Assembly: GCA_964618895.1 (NCBI GenBank)
Contig: CAZUDO010000126.1
Span: forward strand, 1-47,300
DNA: 47,300 nt
Origin: CAZUDO01 sp964618895
GTDB taxonomy: Bacteria > Desulfobacterota > Binatia > DP-6
Reading direction: 5' to 3'
This document shows positions 15,349-24,174 of this stretch, piece after piece (the stretch's first letter is position 1; each line of letters starts with the position of its first letter). The notes under the pieces are model-generated. The model made no database searches. It had not been told where the DNA came from and worked only from the letters and a program-made list of their open reading frames with translations. The position numbers and the translations under genes were made by a program.

Positions 15349-17184
15349 CTACGGATTCTTCCGCGCCGGCACGCACAGCTCGCCGGTGTTCTTCACCGCC
15401 AGCACCTGCGGCCCGAAGTTGCTGTTGTTGGTCTGCACGTTCGTCTTCGCGAACAGCGTCCCTTTGGGCAGCTTTGCCTGGTAGCAGGCGAGGTGCTCCA
15501 GGTGGCTCGGCGCCGTCGGATCCTCGCCGGCCTTGTTCACCGGCGTGCACAGCTTGGTCATCTTGAAGAGCTTCAGGTTCGGGTACCCCGGCAGCGTGGG
15601 GTAGAACTGATCCGTCACCGTGACCGGGATCGGGCTCAGGGTGTAGACCGGCCCCTTCACCTTGTAGCAGAGGAAGTGATCGACGGTGAGCGCGGGCGGG
15701 GTCGCCGGCGGCGCGCCGAGCGGCAGGGTGGGCGTCAGGCCCACGTCGCTCTTGCCGGCCGGGACGAGGACGTTGAAGCGCTTCAGCACGTCGACGGTCA
15801 CCCCGTTCGGGTTGAACTGGTCGACCACCCGCACGCCGGTGATCTTGATGAACGGCGTCGGGCAGACGATCTTGTAGCTCACGTGATGAATGGTGGGATG
15901 TGTCGGGGGGCCTTCGCTGTTCTTCTCGGCCGGGTTGCAGACGAAGTTCTCCACCTTGAAGCTGCAGGTGTCGGTGCCGAACTGGTCCTGCAGCGAGCGC
16001 TGCGGCAGGGCCAGCTTGTCGAACTTGACGCCGCCGAGGCCGGTGTTCACGCCCACCTTGTCGCACATGTAGTGGTCGACGGCGCACGGCGTGCACACCG
16101 ACGGGGCGCCGGTGCAGATGACGCAGCCCTCGAGCCGGCAGAACGACGAGCACCCGTCGCCGGCGGTGGTGGCGCCGTCGTCGCACTGCTCGCCGAAATC
16201 GATGGCGCCGTTGCCGCACAGCGAGATCGCGTTCCACCCCAGGTCCTGCATCACCTGGAGCGCCAGGCTCACGTCGTGGTTCGGGCCGGCGTAGAACGGC
16301 TCCATCACCTGGTTCGGCAGGAGCGCGCTGTCGAAGTGGCTGACCGACGAGCCGGGTTGCTGCGTCGTCGGCGCGAACATCTGGACGTGGCCGCTGATCG
16401 GCTCGCGCCCGGCGCTCAGGATGCCGCTCGCTCCGACCACCGCGGCGCCCGTCCAGTGCAGGTTGCCATTCGCCTTGCTGGCGGCGACGCGCTCGGGGTC
16501 GGTCATGACGGGGTAGAGCACGCCGGTCAGGTGGTTCTCGAGGTTCCGGGTGTAGGTGTCGTCGAAGCCGAGGGGTTTGGCGCCCATCGCCAGGTCCACC
16601 GGGGAGCCGAAGCCGAGGCCGTGGCCGAACTCGTGCAGGGTGACGGTGACCAGGTCCGAGACCGCCTGGCCCGGCGGCGGCGCGGGCGGGGTCGCGTCGA
16701 GGCCGAGGTAGAAGTTGAACGGGCAGCCGCCGCTCCCGACCACGTTGCTGTTGAACGTGGCGTCGATGTCGTCGCCGCCCGGGTCGAGATCCAGGCCGGC
16801 GAGTGCGCTGGCGAGCGCGACCGGGTACCACGTCGCCGGCTGGGGTGCACCGGCGAAGTCGCGGTAGAGGGCCTCCGCGCCGGCCAGACCCAGGGTGGCG
16901 CCGCCGGTCGTGCAGGTGAGCGGGTCGAACTTGGCCTGTACGCGGATCTCGATCGCACTGACCAACTGCGCGGCCCAGATGCTGGCGGCGTACTGGAGGG
17001 CGATCAGGCGTTGCGCGCCGAGCGTGGTGCCGGTGTTGCCGCCGACCGTCGCGGCCGGCGTCGGGTCGTTGAGGCCCTCGCCGGCCCCGTCCATGTTGAC
17101 AATCGTGATGGTTGCCGCACGGGCGGTCAGGGGAGCGCAGAGCACCACGGCGGCGACCAGGAGCGATGCCCGCTGCCGGCTCAT
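15349..17184 (-). CDS. secreted zinc metalloprotease with Cys-rich and DHF.CYK repeat modules
   Basis: 611 residues from the ATG at 17184. Signal peptide (SLLVAAVVLCAPLTARA). The catalytic site is HEFGHGLGF, the HExxHxxGx(x) zinc motif of metzincin-like enzymes. It is followed by a DUF4215-type Cys module (CGNGAIDFGEQCDDGATTAGDGC) written here as positions about 330-355, then tandem modules beginning VDHYMCDKV and VDHFLCYKV that match DUF7450-like repeats. A protease that is secreted, folded by disulfides and anchored or targeted by its C-terminal repeats is the simplest reading; the substrate is unknown. It is translationally coupled to the small exported gene upstream (ATGA overlap). Its end faces the LLM gene in convergent orientation, 8 bases apart. 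Confidence 0.8.
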   Translation of the reverse strand: MSRQRASLLVAAVVLCAPLTARAATITIVNMDGAGEGLNDPTPAATVGGNTGTTLGAQRLIALQYAASIWAAQLVSAIEIRVQAKFDPLTCTTGGATLGLAGAEALYRDFAGAPQPATWYPVALASALAGLDLDPGGDDIDATFNSNVVGSGGCPFNFYLGLDATPPAPPPGQAVSDLVTVTLHEFGHGLGFGSPVDLAMGAKPLGFDDTYTRNLENHLTGVLYPVMTDPERVAASKANGNLHWTGAAVVGASGILSAGREPISGHVQMFAPTTQQPGSSVSHFDSALLPNQVMEPFYAGPNHDVSLALQVMQDLGWNAISLCGNGAIDFGEQCDDGATTAGDGCSSFCRLEGCVICTGAPSVCTPCAVDHYMCDKVGVNTGLGGVKFDKLALPQRSLQDQFGTDTCSFKVENFVCNPAEKNSEGPPTHPTIHHVSYKIVCPTPFIKITGVRVVDQFNPNGVTVDVLKRFNVLVPAGKSDVGLTPTLPLGAPPATPPALTVDHFLCYKVKGPVYTLSPIPVTVTDQFYPTLPGYPNLKLFKMTKLCTPVNKAGEDPTAPSHLEHLACYQAKLPKGTLFAKTNVQTNNSNFGPQVLAVKNTGELCVPARKNP

Positions 17185-17489
17185 GGCTGTACCCCGGGCA
17201 CGCACTCGACGCGCACCTGGCCCGCGGTATCGCGGGTGCCGACGAAGGCGTCGCGCGGTTGCCCGCGGAGGCTCATCTTCATCCCGCCAGCCGCGGTCGT
17301 GCCGGGCGTCTCCGTCGGCGGCGCGGGCGCCGCCTGGCGCGCCGTCGGCACCGGGACGACGCCGGGCGGTGGGACCCCGATCTGGCCGGTGACCGGATCG
17401 CGGTAGATCACCTGGGCGTGTCCCGCGGACGACGCCAAGGTCGCCGCGGCAACCCCCAACAGGACCACCATACGGAAAGACGACTTCAT
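17181..17489 (-). CDS. small exported protein coupled to the metalloprotease
   Basis: 102 residues from the ATG at 17489, with a GGGAGGGAA ribosome binding site. Signal peptide MVVLLGVAAATLASSAGHA, then mature YRDPVTGQIGVPPPG, a Pro/Ala-rich linker, and a C-terminal segment MSLRGQPRDAFVGTRDTAGQVRVEC. I have no family name for it. Its stop codon overlaps the metalloprotease start, so both are made from one message, and it may be a propeptide-like inhibitor, chaperone or anchor for the protease. The role is an inference from coupling alone. A good sigma70 promoter lies just upstream. Confidence 0.75.
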   Translation of the reverse strand: MKSSFRMVVLLGVAAATLASSAGHAQVIYRDPVTGQIGVPPPGVVPVPTARQAAPAPPTETPGTTAAGGMKMSLRGQPRDAFVGTRDTAGQVRVECVPGVQP

Positions 17490-17540
17490 GGTTCCCTCCC
17501 CAGATCCGACGCCGTGTGCGATTCTGCCGACCCGGAGGGA

Positions 17541-17570
17541 ACTATCTCGCTCGGGGTTTCCGGCTGTCAA
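17541..17570 (-). promoter_or_regulatory. sigma70-type promoter of the protease operon
   Basis: Minus strand TTGACA (17565-17570), 18-base spacer, GATAGT (17541-17546), about 50 bases before the ATG at 17489. The TTGACA hexamer contains the TGA stop codon of the upstream glycosidase gene, so the promoter is built on that gene's last codons. Confidence 0.55.
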
Positions 17571-19501
17571 GGGGTTTCTTCGGGTTCCTGCCGGGTCACG
17601 ACGTGCCAGGATGCGACCTCCGCCAGGGTCTCGGCGGGGGGGCGCCCGCCCCACGACATCCAGCGGCTACGGAAGAAGGCGGTGGCGGCGAGCGCCATCC
17701 GGAGCCGGCCATCGGGGGGGGCCTGCAGGCCGAGCGCCGCCCAGGGCAGCACGACCTCGGCCGTGAGGCGCGGCTGATCGGCGCCGAAATAGCTCGCGAC
17801 CGCGTCCGGGACGGGCGTGCATGCCGACCCGTCCATGCGGCAGAGCTCGACCCGCATCGTCGGCCGATCGAGCGTGTCGTGCTCGCGTGGCGGGATGAAA
17901 TACATCGCGAACCGGCGCGGTCCCGTGCCGGCGTCGATGCCCCAGTCGATGCGAAAGGCCTCGCCGCGCGGGAACTCGTCCTGCCACGCGAGCAGGGTCT
18001 GGTCGTAGTAGTCCATGCTGATGGTCGCGAGTGCCAGGCCGGCGGCGTTCCAGGCCAGGTAGAGATCGCCGAACGGAATCTCCGGCGCGGGGGCCGCCAG
18101 GCCTCGGACGCGACTGGTCTCCTTGGGCCACTCGCGGAGGCTGTGGTCGTTCGTATCGACCGCGACCCGCGGCAGCGCGACGGGCCCGTCGGGCGGCCCC
18201 GGGGGCAGGGCGGCCTCCGCGTGCAGCCGCGCCAGCCGCGGGTTGATGCGTGCGAACCCGGTCGTCAGCTCCTCGTAGGGGCGATTCTGTGTGTCGATGA
18301 GGCCGAAGTTGTAGTCCTCGCCGTCCCGCCGCCCGCCGCGCGGGTGGTCGGCGTACTGGAACCAGTGCAGGCCGACGATCGAGGGGTCGCGCGCGAACCG
18401 CTCGGCCGCGGCCAGGGCGCCGCGTGTCCGCTCGGCCTGGGTGTCGACGGTCATCAGATGGCCGTTGTTGCGGTTGCCGCTCCGGTTCTCGCGGGCGGCG
18501 AAGAACCACTCTGAAATCAGGACGGGCTTGTCGCCGGTCAACGTCCGCAGGCCGTCGAAGAAGTAGGGTGACACCCAGCCCTCGGGGCTGTCGACGTTGT
18601 AGTTGGTCGCAATGGCGTCGACGTACGGGGCCATGGCGCGTACCGCGTCCGGGTCGTAGTAGATGGGCAGGCGGTCGCCGAACACGAGCGCGTCGGGATC
18701 GGCGGTGGTGAGCGCCTCGCGGACGAGGCGGTAGTAACGACCGGCGATCTCGCCCGTCCAGCGCCGCACGACCCGGATGCCCGTGCCGCCGGGGCGGAGC
18801 TGGGGGAAAACCCCGGTCGCGGCGAGCAGGCCGTCGAACGAGGTCACGCCGGGGGGCGGGACGAAGTCGCGCGTGAACGCCTCCCACGAGTCGCCGTACT
18901 GGCGCCGCACCAGCGCGACCAACGTCTGCTTGGTGACGTTGTCCGCCGGCTTCTTCATGAAGAAGGTGAACAGCGGGCCGTTCCACCAGCCGACCTCGTT
19001 GTCGGTGAAGTAGCCGATGCGGTACGGGTTGCCCCAGGAGGGCGCCACTAGCGCGACGGCCGCCGCGCGCATGCGGTCCTCGGCGGCGGGGGCGAACGGG
19101 TCGAACCAGTGGAACTTCGCCTGCCGGCCGAGCTCGAGGTTGGGGAGGAACGGTAGCCCCAGGACATCCGAGTCGAGCGACCAGCCGCCGGCGCTGTTGA
19201 AGCCCCACGCCCCGAGCCGCGCGCGCGTGGCGGCCAGCCACTCGCCGTAGTCGGGGTAGAACGTGCCCCAGAAGTAGTCCTCGTGCCCGAGGTAGCGGCG
19301 CGCCGGGGAGCCCCCGGTGACCACGTTGACGCCGAGGGAGAAGAAGCGGGCGCCGCACGGGGTGACGAGCCAGCGCCGCGGCCCGTCGGCGTCCACGCGC
19401 CAGCGCGCGCTGGGCGCGTCGTTGAAGTCGGTGCAGGCGACGCCGGGGACCGACGTCGCGAGCGTGAGGGCGAGCGCGAGCGCAGAGCGGCGGGCGACCA
19501 T
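17567..19501 (-). CDS. exported GH-A clan glycoside hydrolase with C-terminal carbohydrate-binding-like domain
   Basis: 644 residues. Signal peptide (ALALALTLATSVPGVAC). A TIM-barrel region to about residue 430 carries agarase-like features: FFSLGVNVVTGG, the TDNE motif with probable acid/base Glu169, and LISEWFF with probable nucleophile Glu331. GLHWFQYADHP follows. Residues about 480-630 are beta-rich (YLAWNAAGLALATISMDYYD) and resemble CBM9/DOMON-like binding domains. The enzyme should cleave a polysaccharide outside the cytoplasm. The exact specificity cannot be read; beta-agarase or a related beta-glycosidase is only the nearest resemblance. It is on the same strand as the protease pair, 77 bases upstream of that pair. 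Confidence 0.75.
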   Translation of the reverse strand: MVARRSALALALTLATSVPGVACTDFNDAPSARWRVDADGPRRWLVTPCGARFFSLGVNVVTGGSPARRYLGHEDYFWGTFYPDYGEWLAATRARLGAWGFNSAGGWSLDSDVLGLPFLPNLELGRQAKFHWFDPFAPAAEDRMRAAAVALVAPSWGNPYRIGYFTDNEVGWWNGPLFTFFMKKPADNVTKQTLVALVRRQYGDSWEAFTRDFVPPPGVTSFDGLLAATGVFPQLRPGGTGIRVVRRWTGEIAGRYYRLVREALTTADPDALVFGDRLPIYYDPDAVRAMAPYVDAIATNYNVDSPEGWVSPYFFDGLRTLTGDKPVLISEWFFAARENRSGNRNNGHLMTVDTQAERTRGALAAAERFARDPSIVGLHWFQYADHPRGGRRDGEDYNFGLIDTQNRPYEELTTGFARINPRLARLHAEAALPPGPPDGPVALPRVAVDTNDHSLREWPKETSRVRGLAAPAPEIPFGDLYLAWNAAGLALATISMDYYDQTLLAWQDEFPRGEAFRIDWGIDAGTGPRRFAMYFIPPREHDTLDRPTMRVELCRMDGSACTPVPDAVASYFGADQPRLTAEVVLPWAALGLQAPPDGRLRMALAATAFFRSRWMSWGGRPPAETLAEVASWHVVTRQEPEETP

Positions 19502-19512
19502 CGGTGCGGCGG

Positions 19513-19541
19513 ATGGAAGCCGGCAGGGGCGCGCGAGTCAA
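19513..19541 (-). promoter_or_regulatory. candidate short-leader promoter of the glycoside hydrolase
   Basis: Minus strand TTGACT (19536-19541), 17 bases, TTCCAT (19513-19518). The predicted start is only about 5 bases before the ATG (19501), giving an almost leaderless message. The -10 is weak. Confidence 0.35.
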
Positions 19542-19557
19542 CAGGCGGCGCGGGTCG

Positions 19558-20868
19558 TCAGCGCACCCCGAGCGGGACCGGTCGGGTGCACGGCCCATCG
19601 TGGGCCTTCTGGACGCCTTGGCCGATGCGCGAGCAGTCGTTGCCGTAGGTGCGGCCGTCGCAGCCACAGACGGGATCGTAGATCTGCAGGCAGGCCCCGG
19701 GCTTCTCGACGCACGTGCCCTGCGCGTCGATGATCCGGCACTGCCCGGGGGTCAGGTCGCAGGCGAAGCCGTCGCGGCACGGAATGCCGGCGATCCCGCC
19801 ACAGGGGAGGGTGCACGGGCCACGGTGGACGACCCGCATCCCCGCGGCCGCCGCGGCGCAGGCGTTGCCGTAGGTTTCGCCGTCGCAGCCGCACACCGGC
19901 GCATACTCGCGCGTGCAGGCGTCAGGACGCGGGACGCAACGTCCGGGCGCGCGGCATTCGCCCGCCGGCCCTGCGCAGTAGGCGTCGGCGGTGCACTCGT
20001 CGTTGGTGCGGCAGCCGAGCGGCTCGGGGCAGGGGTCGGGCGGAATCATGCCGCACTGCTCGACGCACAGCCCCTTCTCGCATTGCCAGAAGTTGCCGCA
20101 GTTTGGGCACAGGAGCGGGCAGGTGTCGCTGAAGCGGAGGTCGGGGTTCTGGGCGCAGTCGCACGCCGTCTCGCAGCGCGCGAGGCACGTCTCCGGGCAG
20201 CCGTCGCCGTCGCGATCGGCCGGCACGAAGCCCCGCTGGCACTGTACGGTCACGCACGCGCAGCGCCCGTCCCGGGCGACGTTGACGCCCGCGGCGGCGG
20301 CTTCACAGGCGTTGCCGTAGCTGCGACCGTCGCAGCCGCACACCGGCGCGATCACGTCGGGGCACGCCTGGGGCCGCTCGCGGCACTGTCCGGCGGCGTC
20401 GCACTGGCCCGCCGCCTTGGAGCAGTACGAGGCGGCTGGGCACTGTGCGTTGGCGCGGCAGGGGGTCACGCAGCCGGTGTGGTCGTCGCAGCGTGCGGCC
20501 TTGAAGCGGCGCAGGACCAACGGCCGCACGGCGCCAATGAAACCGATCATCTCAGTGCACCCGGGCCGGACCAGGGCGACCATCCGCACCCGGCGGGCGA
20601 CGGTGCCGCACGCCTGCCACCGCGCGCGCACGAGGTAGCCGCCGCGCAGCGTGGGACGCACGACGGCAGGAACGGGTGGACAGAGGTCGCCGATGGCGAC
20701 GGTGCCGTGATCGAGGACGATCGTGCGCGCGCCACGGGCTGGAAGGAGCCGTGGCGTGGTCACCTGGTAGGTGCCGTCGGGGCAGGCGGTCAGGTGGTCC
20801 GCCGAAGCAGGCGCGGCGAGCGCGGCGAGGGCGGCAGCGAGGAACGGAATTGCGCGCGCGGCGTTCAT
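19558..20868 (-). CDS. secreted Cys-rich protein with three Kazal-type domains
   Basis: 436 residues from the ATG at 20868. Signal peptide AIPFLAAALAALAAPASA. The N-terminal beta domain is unrecognised. Then come three Kazal-type modules with the signature PVCGCDGxxYGNxC (around residues 175-200, 335-360 and 405-430), separated by other Cys-rich segments. Kazal domains inhibit serine proteases through an exposed loop, so the protein may protect the cell surface or its exported enzymes, or block competitors' proteases; the inhibitory P1 residues are not certain. It is adjacent to a secreted metalloprotease cluster but is not obviously in the same transcript. Confidence 0.78.
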   Translation of the reverse strand: MNAARAIPFLAAALAALAAPASADHLTACPDGTYQVTTPRLLPARGARTIVLDHGTVAIGDLCPPVPAVVRPTLRGGYLVRARWQACGTVARRVRMVALVRPGCTEMIGFIGAVRPLVLRRFKAARCDDHTGCVTPCRANAQCPAASYCSKAAGQCDAAGQCRERPQACPDVIAPVCGCDGRSYGNACEAAAAGVNVARDGRCACVTVQCQRGFVPADRDGDGCPETCLARCETACDCAQNPDLRFSDTCPLLCPNCGNFWQCEKGLCVEQCGMIPPDPCPEPLGCRTNDECTADAYCAGPAGECRAPGRCVPRPDACTREYAPVCGCDGETYGNACAAAAAGMRVVHRGPCTLPCGGIAGIPCRDGFACDLTPGQCRIIDAQGTCVEKPGACLQIYDPVCGCDGRTYGNDCSRIGQGVQKAHDGPCTRPVPLGVR

Positions 20869-20876
20869 GGTCCGGG

Positions 20877-20906
20877 AGTGTGCCGCCCGGCGCCGGACCG
20901 TGTCAA
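20877..20906 (-). promoter_or_regulatory. candidate short-leader promoter of the Kazal gene
   Basis: Minus strand TTGACA (20901-20906), 18 bases, CACACT (20877-20882). The start would fall next to the ATG at 20868. Good -35, poor -10. Confidence 0.35.
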
Positions 20907-20973
20907 TGGAAATATCTGCAGGTCGGAGGCGTCGTCCCAAGGTACCAGGGGTAGCGCGCCGGAGGCGGAGCGG

Positions 20974-22914
20974 TCACTTCGGGGCCGTCGTGTGCTGCTC
21001 CAGACGCTGCAGGTTGGTACGGAAGAGCGCGTTGTCGGGCTCGAGCTCGAGCGCCTTCCGGAGGGCGGCGATGGCCCGCGCGCGGTCGCCCATCAGGAAG
21101 GCGACGTTGGCGCGGTAGTGCTGCACGAGCGCGTAGCGCGGGGCCACCTTCTCCGCTTCGTCGAGCGTCTTCATGGCGGCGGTGTAGTCGCCGCGCCGCG
21201 CCTCGTCTTCGGCGCGGGCTGCGATCTTGCCCGCCAGCTGCTGGGCGGGGTTGCGGGGCGCAGCGCCCGCGGTCGAGCCCGTGAGGCGGACCAGTGCGCG
21301 CGCCGACGGCTCGTAGTCGGGACGGTAGCGGAGCGCCGTGCGGTACTCGGCGATCGCCTGCGTCGGCTTGCCCTGCTTTTCGTACACGACGGCGCGGTTG
21401 TGGTAGCTCTCCGGGTTAAGCGGTTCGATCCGGATCGCGTGCTCGAGCTCTCGCAACGCCTCGTCGTAGCGCGCGAGGGCGCCGAGGGCTCCGGCAAGGC
21501 TCGTGTGCAAGGCACCGTCGTCGGGGCTCTGCGCCACCAGCGCGGCGAACGCCTGCCGCGCCTCCTCGTAGCGCCCGGCCTGAAAATGCATGGCGGCCAT
21601 GTTGCGGTCGCCGCGGGGCGACTGGGCGCCGAGGTAGCCGAGGCTCCTCAGGCGCTCCAGCACCTGCGGGTCGACGGCCGCGTCGGTCGCGCCGCTGCCG
21701 GCGACCTGTGTGCCGGTCTCGTAGGTGGTGACCGTGCGCTCCACGGGCGCCACGTCGAGCGCCTCGGTGAGGACCCGGCCCGGCATGTCCTTCGCCGGCG
21801 ACAGGCCGACCAACGTGAGCAGTGTCGGAGTCACGTCGACCAGCGTCGGCTGGTCGATGTGTGCGTGCGGCTTCACGCGGTAGCCGTAGAGATAGAGGAT
21901 GCCCTCCAGGCGGTGGAACTGCTCGCTCACGCGGCGCATGGTGCGCAGCTTGCTGGGATCGTCGGGCAGGACCCCCAACTGGAAGCCGTGGTCGGAGAGG
22001 ACGACCAGTGTGGTGCGGTCGTCCATCGCCGCCATGACGTCGCCGAGGATGCGGTCGGCGTAGTCGTACATGGCCTCGACGGCGTGCCCGTAGCGCTTCT
22101 GCTGCTCGAGCAACTCGCCGGCCAGCCCCTGAGCGCGGAAGAGGTGCCCGAAGAGATGCGACACCGAGTCCGTGCCTTCGATGTACAGCAGCAGCAGGTC
22201 GGGACGCTCCGCCTGCCACAGGTGCAGGCCGATGGTGCGATAGGTCTCGGCGGTGGCGCGCGCCCACTTGAAGTGGCTCAAGTCGTCGTCGAAGGCGAAC
22301 GGGCGCCCGAGCTCCTCGGCCGGTACGGTGACGAACGGGGCGACCTCGGCCGCGGTCAGGTCGGCCGGCCGGCGGACCATGGGCGCCAGCCGCGGCGCGA
22401 GATCCGCCGGGTAGGTCATGCCCGCCGGCTCGCCGCCGCCGGTGGCGCCGTCGGTGAACAGGAAATGGTAGCAGGTGTGATCGCTGACGATCGTGCCGGT
22501 GACCGTCTCCGCCGGCCAGGTGGCCCACCAGCCGACCACGGCGACGCGCTTGCCGGCGTCGGACAGCAGGTTCCAGACCGCCTTCACCTTGCGCATCTGG
22601 CTGGTGACCGGCAGCTCCTGGCCGGTCTGCTGGTTGACGGCGACGAAGTGCCCGATGCCGTGCTGATCGGGGGTCTTGCCGGTGGCGATGGTGGTCCAGA
22701 TGATGGGGCTCAGGATGGGCTTGGCGCTGATCAGCCGCCCGTAGGCGCCCTGGTCGCGGAGCGTCGCGAAGTGCGGCAGCTTGCCCTCGGCGACGAGGAG
22801 ATCGACGGTCTGCGGGTCCATGCCGTCGAGCCCGAGGACGATGACCCGCCCGGCCGGAGCGGCGCCGCCGCAGGCGTTGACCAGAACAAGCCACAGGAGC
22901 GCGACCCGCCGCAT
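20974..22914 (-). CDS. type I phosphodiesterase/alkaline-phosphatase-fold protein with C-terminal TPRs
   Basis: 646 residues. The N-terminus (LLWLVLVNACGGAAP) is a lipoprotein-like signal with Cys15. The phosphatase fold shows VLGLDGMDPQ (Asp30, metal), IIWTTIATGKTPDQHGIGH (nucleophile Thr at about 74), EGTDSVSHLFGHLF (Asp, His) and LSDHGFQL (Asp, His): a complete two-metal site. From about residue 440 onward there are TPR repeats (ALHTSLAGALGALARYDEALRELEHAI, NPESYHNRAVVYEKQGKPTQAIAEY). It should hydrolyse phosphodiesters or phosphoesters outside the cytoplasm, with the TPRs acting as protein contacts. The substrate is unknown. It is divergent from the alcohol dehydrogenase gene. Confidence 0.85.
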   Translation of the reverse strand: MRRVALLWLVLVNACGGAAPAGRVIVLGLDGMDPQTVDLLVAEGKLPHFATLRDQGAYGRLISAKPILSPIIWTTIATGKTPDQHGIGHFVAVNQQTGQELPVTSQMRKVKAVWNLLSDAGKRVAVVGWWATWPAETVTGTIVSDHTCYHFLFTDGATGGGEPAGMTYPADLAPRLAPMVRRPADLTAAEVAPFVTVPAEELGRPFAFDDDLSHFKWARATAETYRTIGLHLWQAERPDLLLLYIEGTDSVSHLFGHLFRAQGLAGELLEQQKRYGHAVEAMYDYADRILGDVMAAMDDRTTLVVLSDHGFQLGVLPDDPSKLRTMRRVSEQFHRLEGILYLYGYRVKPHAHIDQPTLVDVTPTLLTLVGLSPAKDMPGRVLTEALDVAPVERTVTTYETGTQVAGSGATDAAVDPQVLERLRSLGYLGAQSPRGDRNMAAMHFQAGRYEEARQAFAALVAQSPDDGALHTSLAGALGALARYDEALRELEHAIRIEPLNPESYHNRAVVYEKQGKPTQAIAEYRTALRYRPDYEPSARALVRLTGSTAGAAPRNPAQQLAGKIAARAEDEARRGDYTAAMKTLDEAEKVAPRYALVQHYRANVAFLMGDRARAIAALRKALELEPDNALFRTNLQRLEQHTTAPK

Positions 22915-22920
22915 GCGCTC

Positions 22921-22949
22921 CCGCTAGGGGGATCGTCCGGTGGAGTCAA
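22921..22949 (-). promoter_or_regulatory. candidate leaderless promoter of the phosphodiesterase-TPR gene
   Basis: Minus strand TTGACT (22944-22949), 17 bases, TAGCGG (22921-22926). The predicted start falls on or near the ATG (22914), and the -10 overlaps the GGGAG that would otherwise serve as ribosome binding site. Confidence 0.3.
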
Positions 22950-23014
22950 GATCGCGTTTGCCGGCGCGTGCAGGGCTGGCGGGTCCACGCGCCCGCGGAG
23001 TAGACTCGCCCGCC

Positions 23015-24118
23015 GTGCCGCCCCGCACCAGCCGCGCCGTCGTGCAGACCGGCCCGCGCCAGCTCGAACTGCGCACCCTGCCGCTGCCCGAAATCGACGA
23101 CGACAGCGCGCTTCTCCGGGTCGAGGCGTGCGGCATCTGCGGCAGCGACGCCGAGCAGTACACGGGGGTCCTCCCGGTGCGCTGGCCGCTCGTCCCGGGG
23201 CACGAGCCGCTCGGCATCATCGAGCGCCTCGGCGACCGGGCCGGCAAGCGCTGGGGTGTGAACGTCGGCGACCGCGTAGCAGTCGAGGCCCTCATCCCGT
23301 GCGGCCACTGCCGCGCCTGCCTCGCCGGCCGCTACCAGGTGTGCCGGGGACGGGGCGGGATGTTCGCCCACGGCTACGTCCCGCTCGCGCACGCGCCGGG
23401 GCTGTGGGGCGCGTATGCCGACTACATGTACCTGGACCCGTTTTCGATCGTGCACCCGGTGCGGAAGGACCTGCCGGCGTCGCTGGCGGTCATGTTCAAC
23501 CCGCTCGGCGCGGGGTTCCGGTGGGCGGTCGAGATCCCGGATACCGGCCCGGGAGACACCGTGCTCGTGCTTGGCCCCGGCCAGCGGGGGCTCGCGAGCG
23601 TCATCGCCGCGCGCGCCGCCGGAGCCGACATGATCATCGTGACCGGCCTCGCCCGCGACGCGCACAAGCTGGCGCTCGCGCGCGAGTTCGGTGCCGACCA
23701 CACCATCGACGTCGACCAGGAGGACGCGCGCGCGCGCGTGCACGACCTGACCCGCGGGCGGGGCGCCGACGTGGTGGTCGAGGTGACGGCCAACGCGCCC
23801 GAGCCGGTGGCGGAGGCGCTGCGCTACGTCGCCACCGGCGGGCGCATCGTCCTGGCGGGCGTCAAGGGCTTCAAGGCCGTGCCCGACTTCGTCAGCGACC
23901 TGGTGGTGGTGAAAGAGGCGACCATCGTCGGCGCCTTCGGGGTCACGAGCGCCGCCTACGAGGCGGCGATCCGCCTGATCGAGTCGGGACGCGTACCGCT
24001 CGAACGCCTGCACACGCACGATTTTCCGCTCGAAGCGGCCGAGGAGGCGATCCAGACGCTGGCCGGCGAGCGGCCGGGCGTGGCGAGCATCCATTCGTGT
24101 CTCGTGCCCGGCATCTGA
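23015..24118 (+). CDS. zinc-dependent alcohol dehydrogenase family protein
   Basis: 367 residues from the GTG at 23015, the last start before family similarity; earlier starts add a Pro/Arg-rich leader. The catalytic zinc site is CGICGSD ... GHEPLG, and the structural zinc lobe is CGHCRACLAGRYQVC (C-x2-C-x2-C-x7-C). The Rossmann fold has VLVLGPGQRGLASVIAARAAGA. C-terminal MDR features (LVVVKEATIVGAFG) are present. It oxidises an alcohol or reduces a ketone or aldehyde with NAD(P). The substrate is open. A TAGACT box 8 bases before the GTG suggests a leaderless transcript. Confidence 0.85.
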   Translation: MPPRTSRAVVQTGPRQLELRTLPLPEIDDDSALLRVEACGICGSDAEQYTGVLPVRWPLVPGHEPLGIIERLGDRAGKRWGVNVGDRVAVEALIPCGHCRACLAGRYQVCRGRGGMFAHGYVPLAHAPGLWGAYADYMYLDPFSIVHPVRKDLPASLAVMFNPLGAGFRWAVEIPDTGPGDTVLVLGPGQRGLASVIAARAAGADMIIVTGLARDAHKLALAREFGADHTIDVDQEDARARVHDLTRGRGADVVVEVTANAPEPVAEALRYVATGGRIVLAGVKGFKAVPDFVSDLVVVKEATIVGAFGVTSAAYEAAIRLIESGRVPLERLHTHDFPLEAAEEAIQTLAGERPGVASIHSCLVPGI

Positions 24119-24123
24119 CCCTG

Positions 24124-24152
24124 TTGTGCGAGCTGCCGCCGTCGGGTAATGC
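24124..24152 (+). promoter_or_regulatory. candidate promoter of the YceI gene
   Basis: TTGTGC (24124-24129), 17 bases, TAATGC (24147-24152), then an ACAGGAGGA ribosome binding site before the ATG at 24175. Confidence 0.35.
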
Positions 24153-24174
24153 CGACCGCCACAGGAGGACAGCC

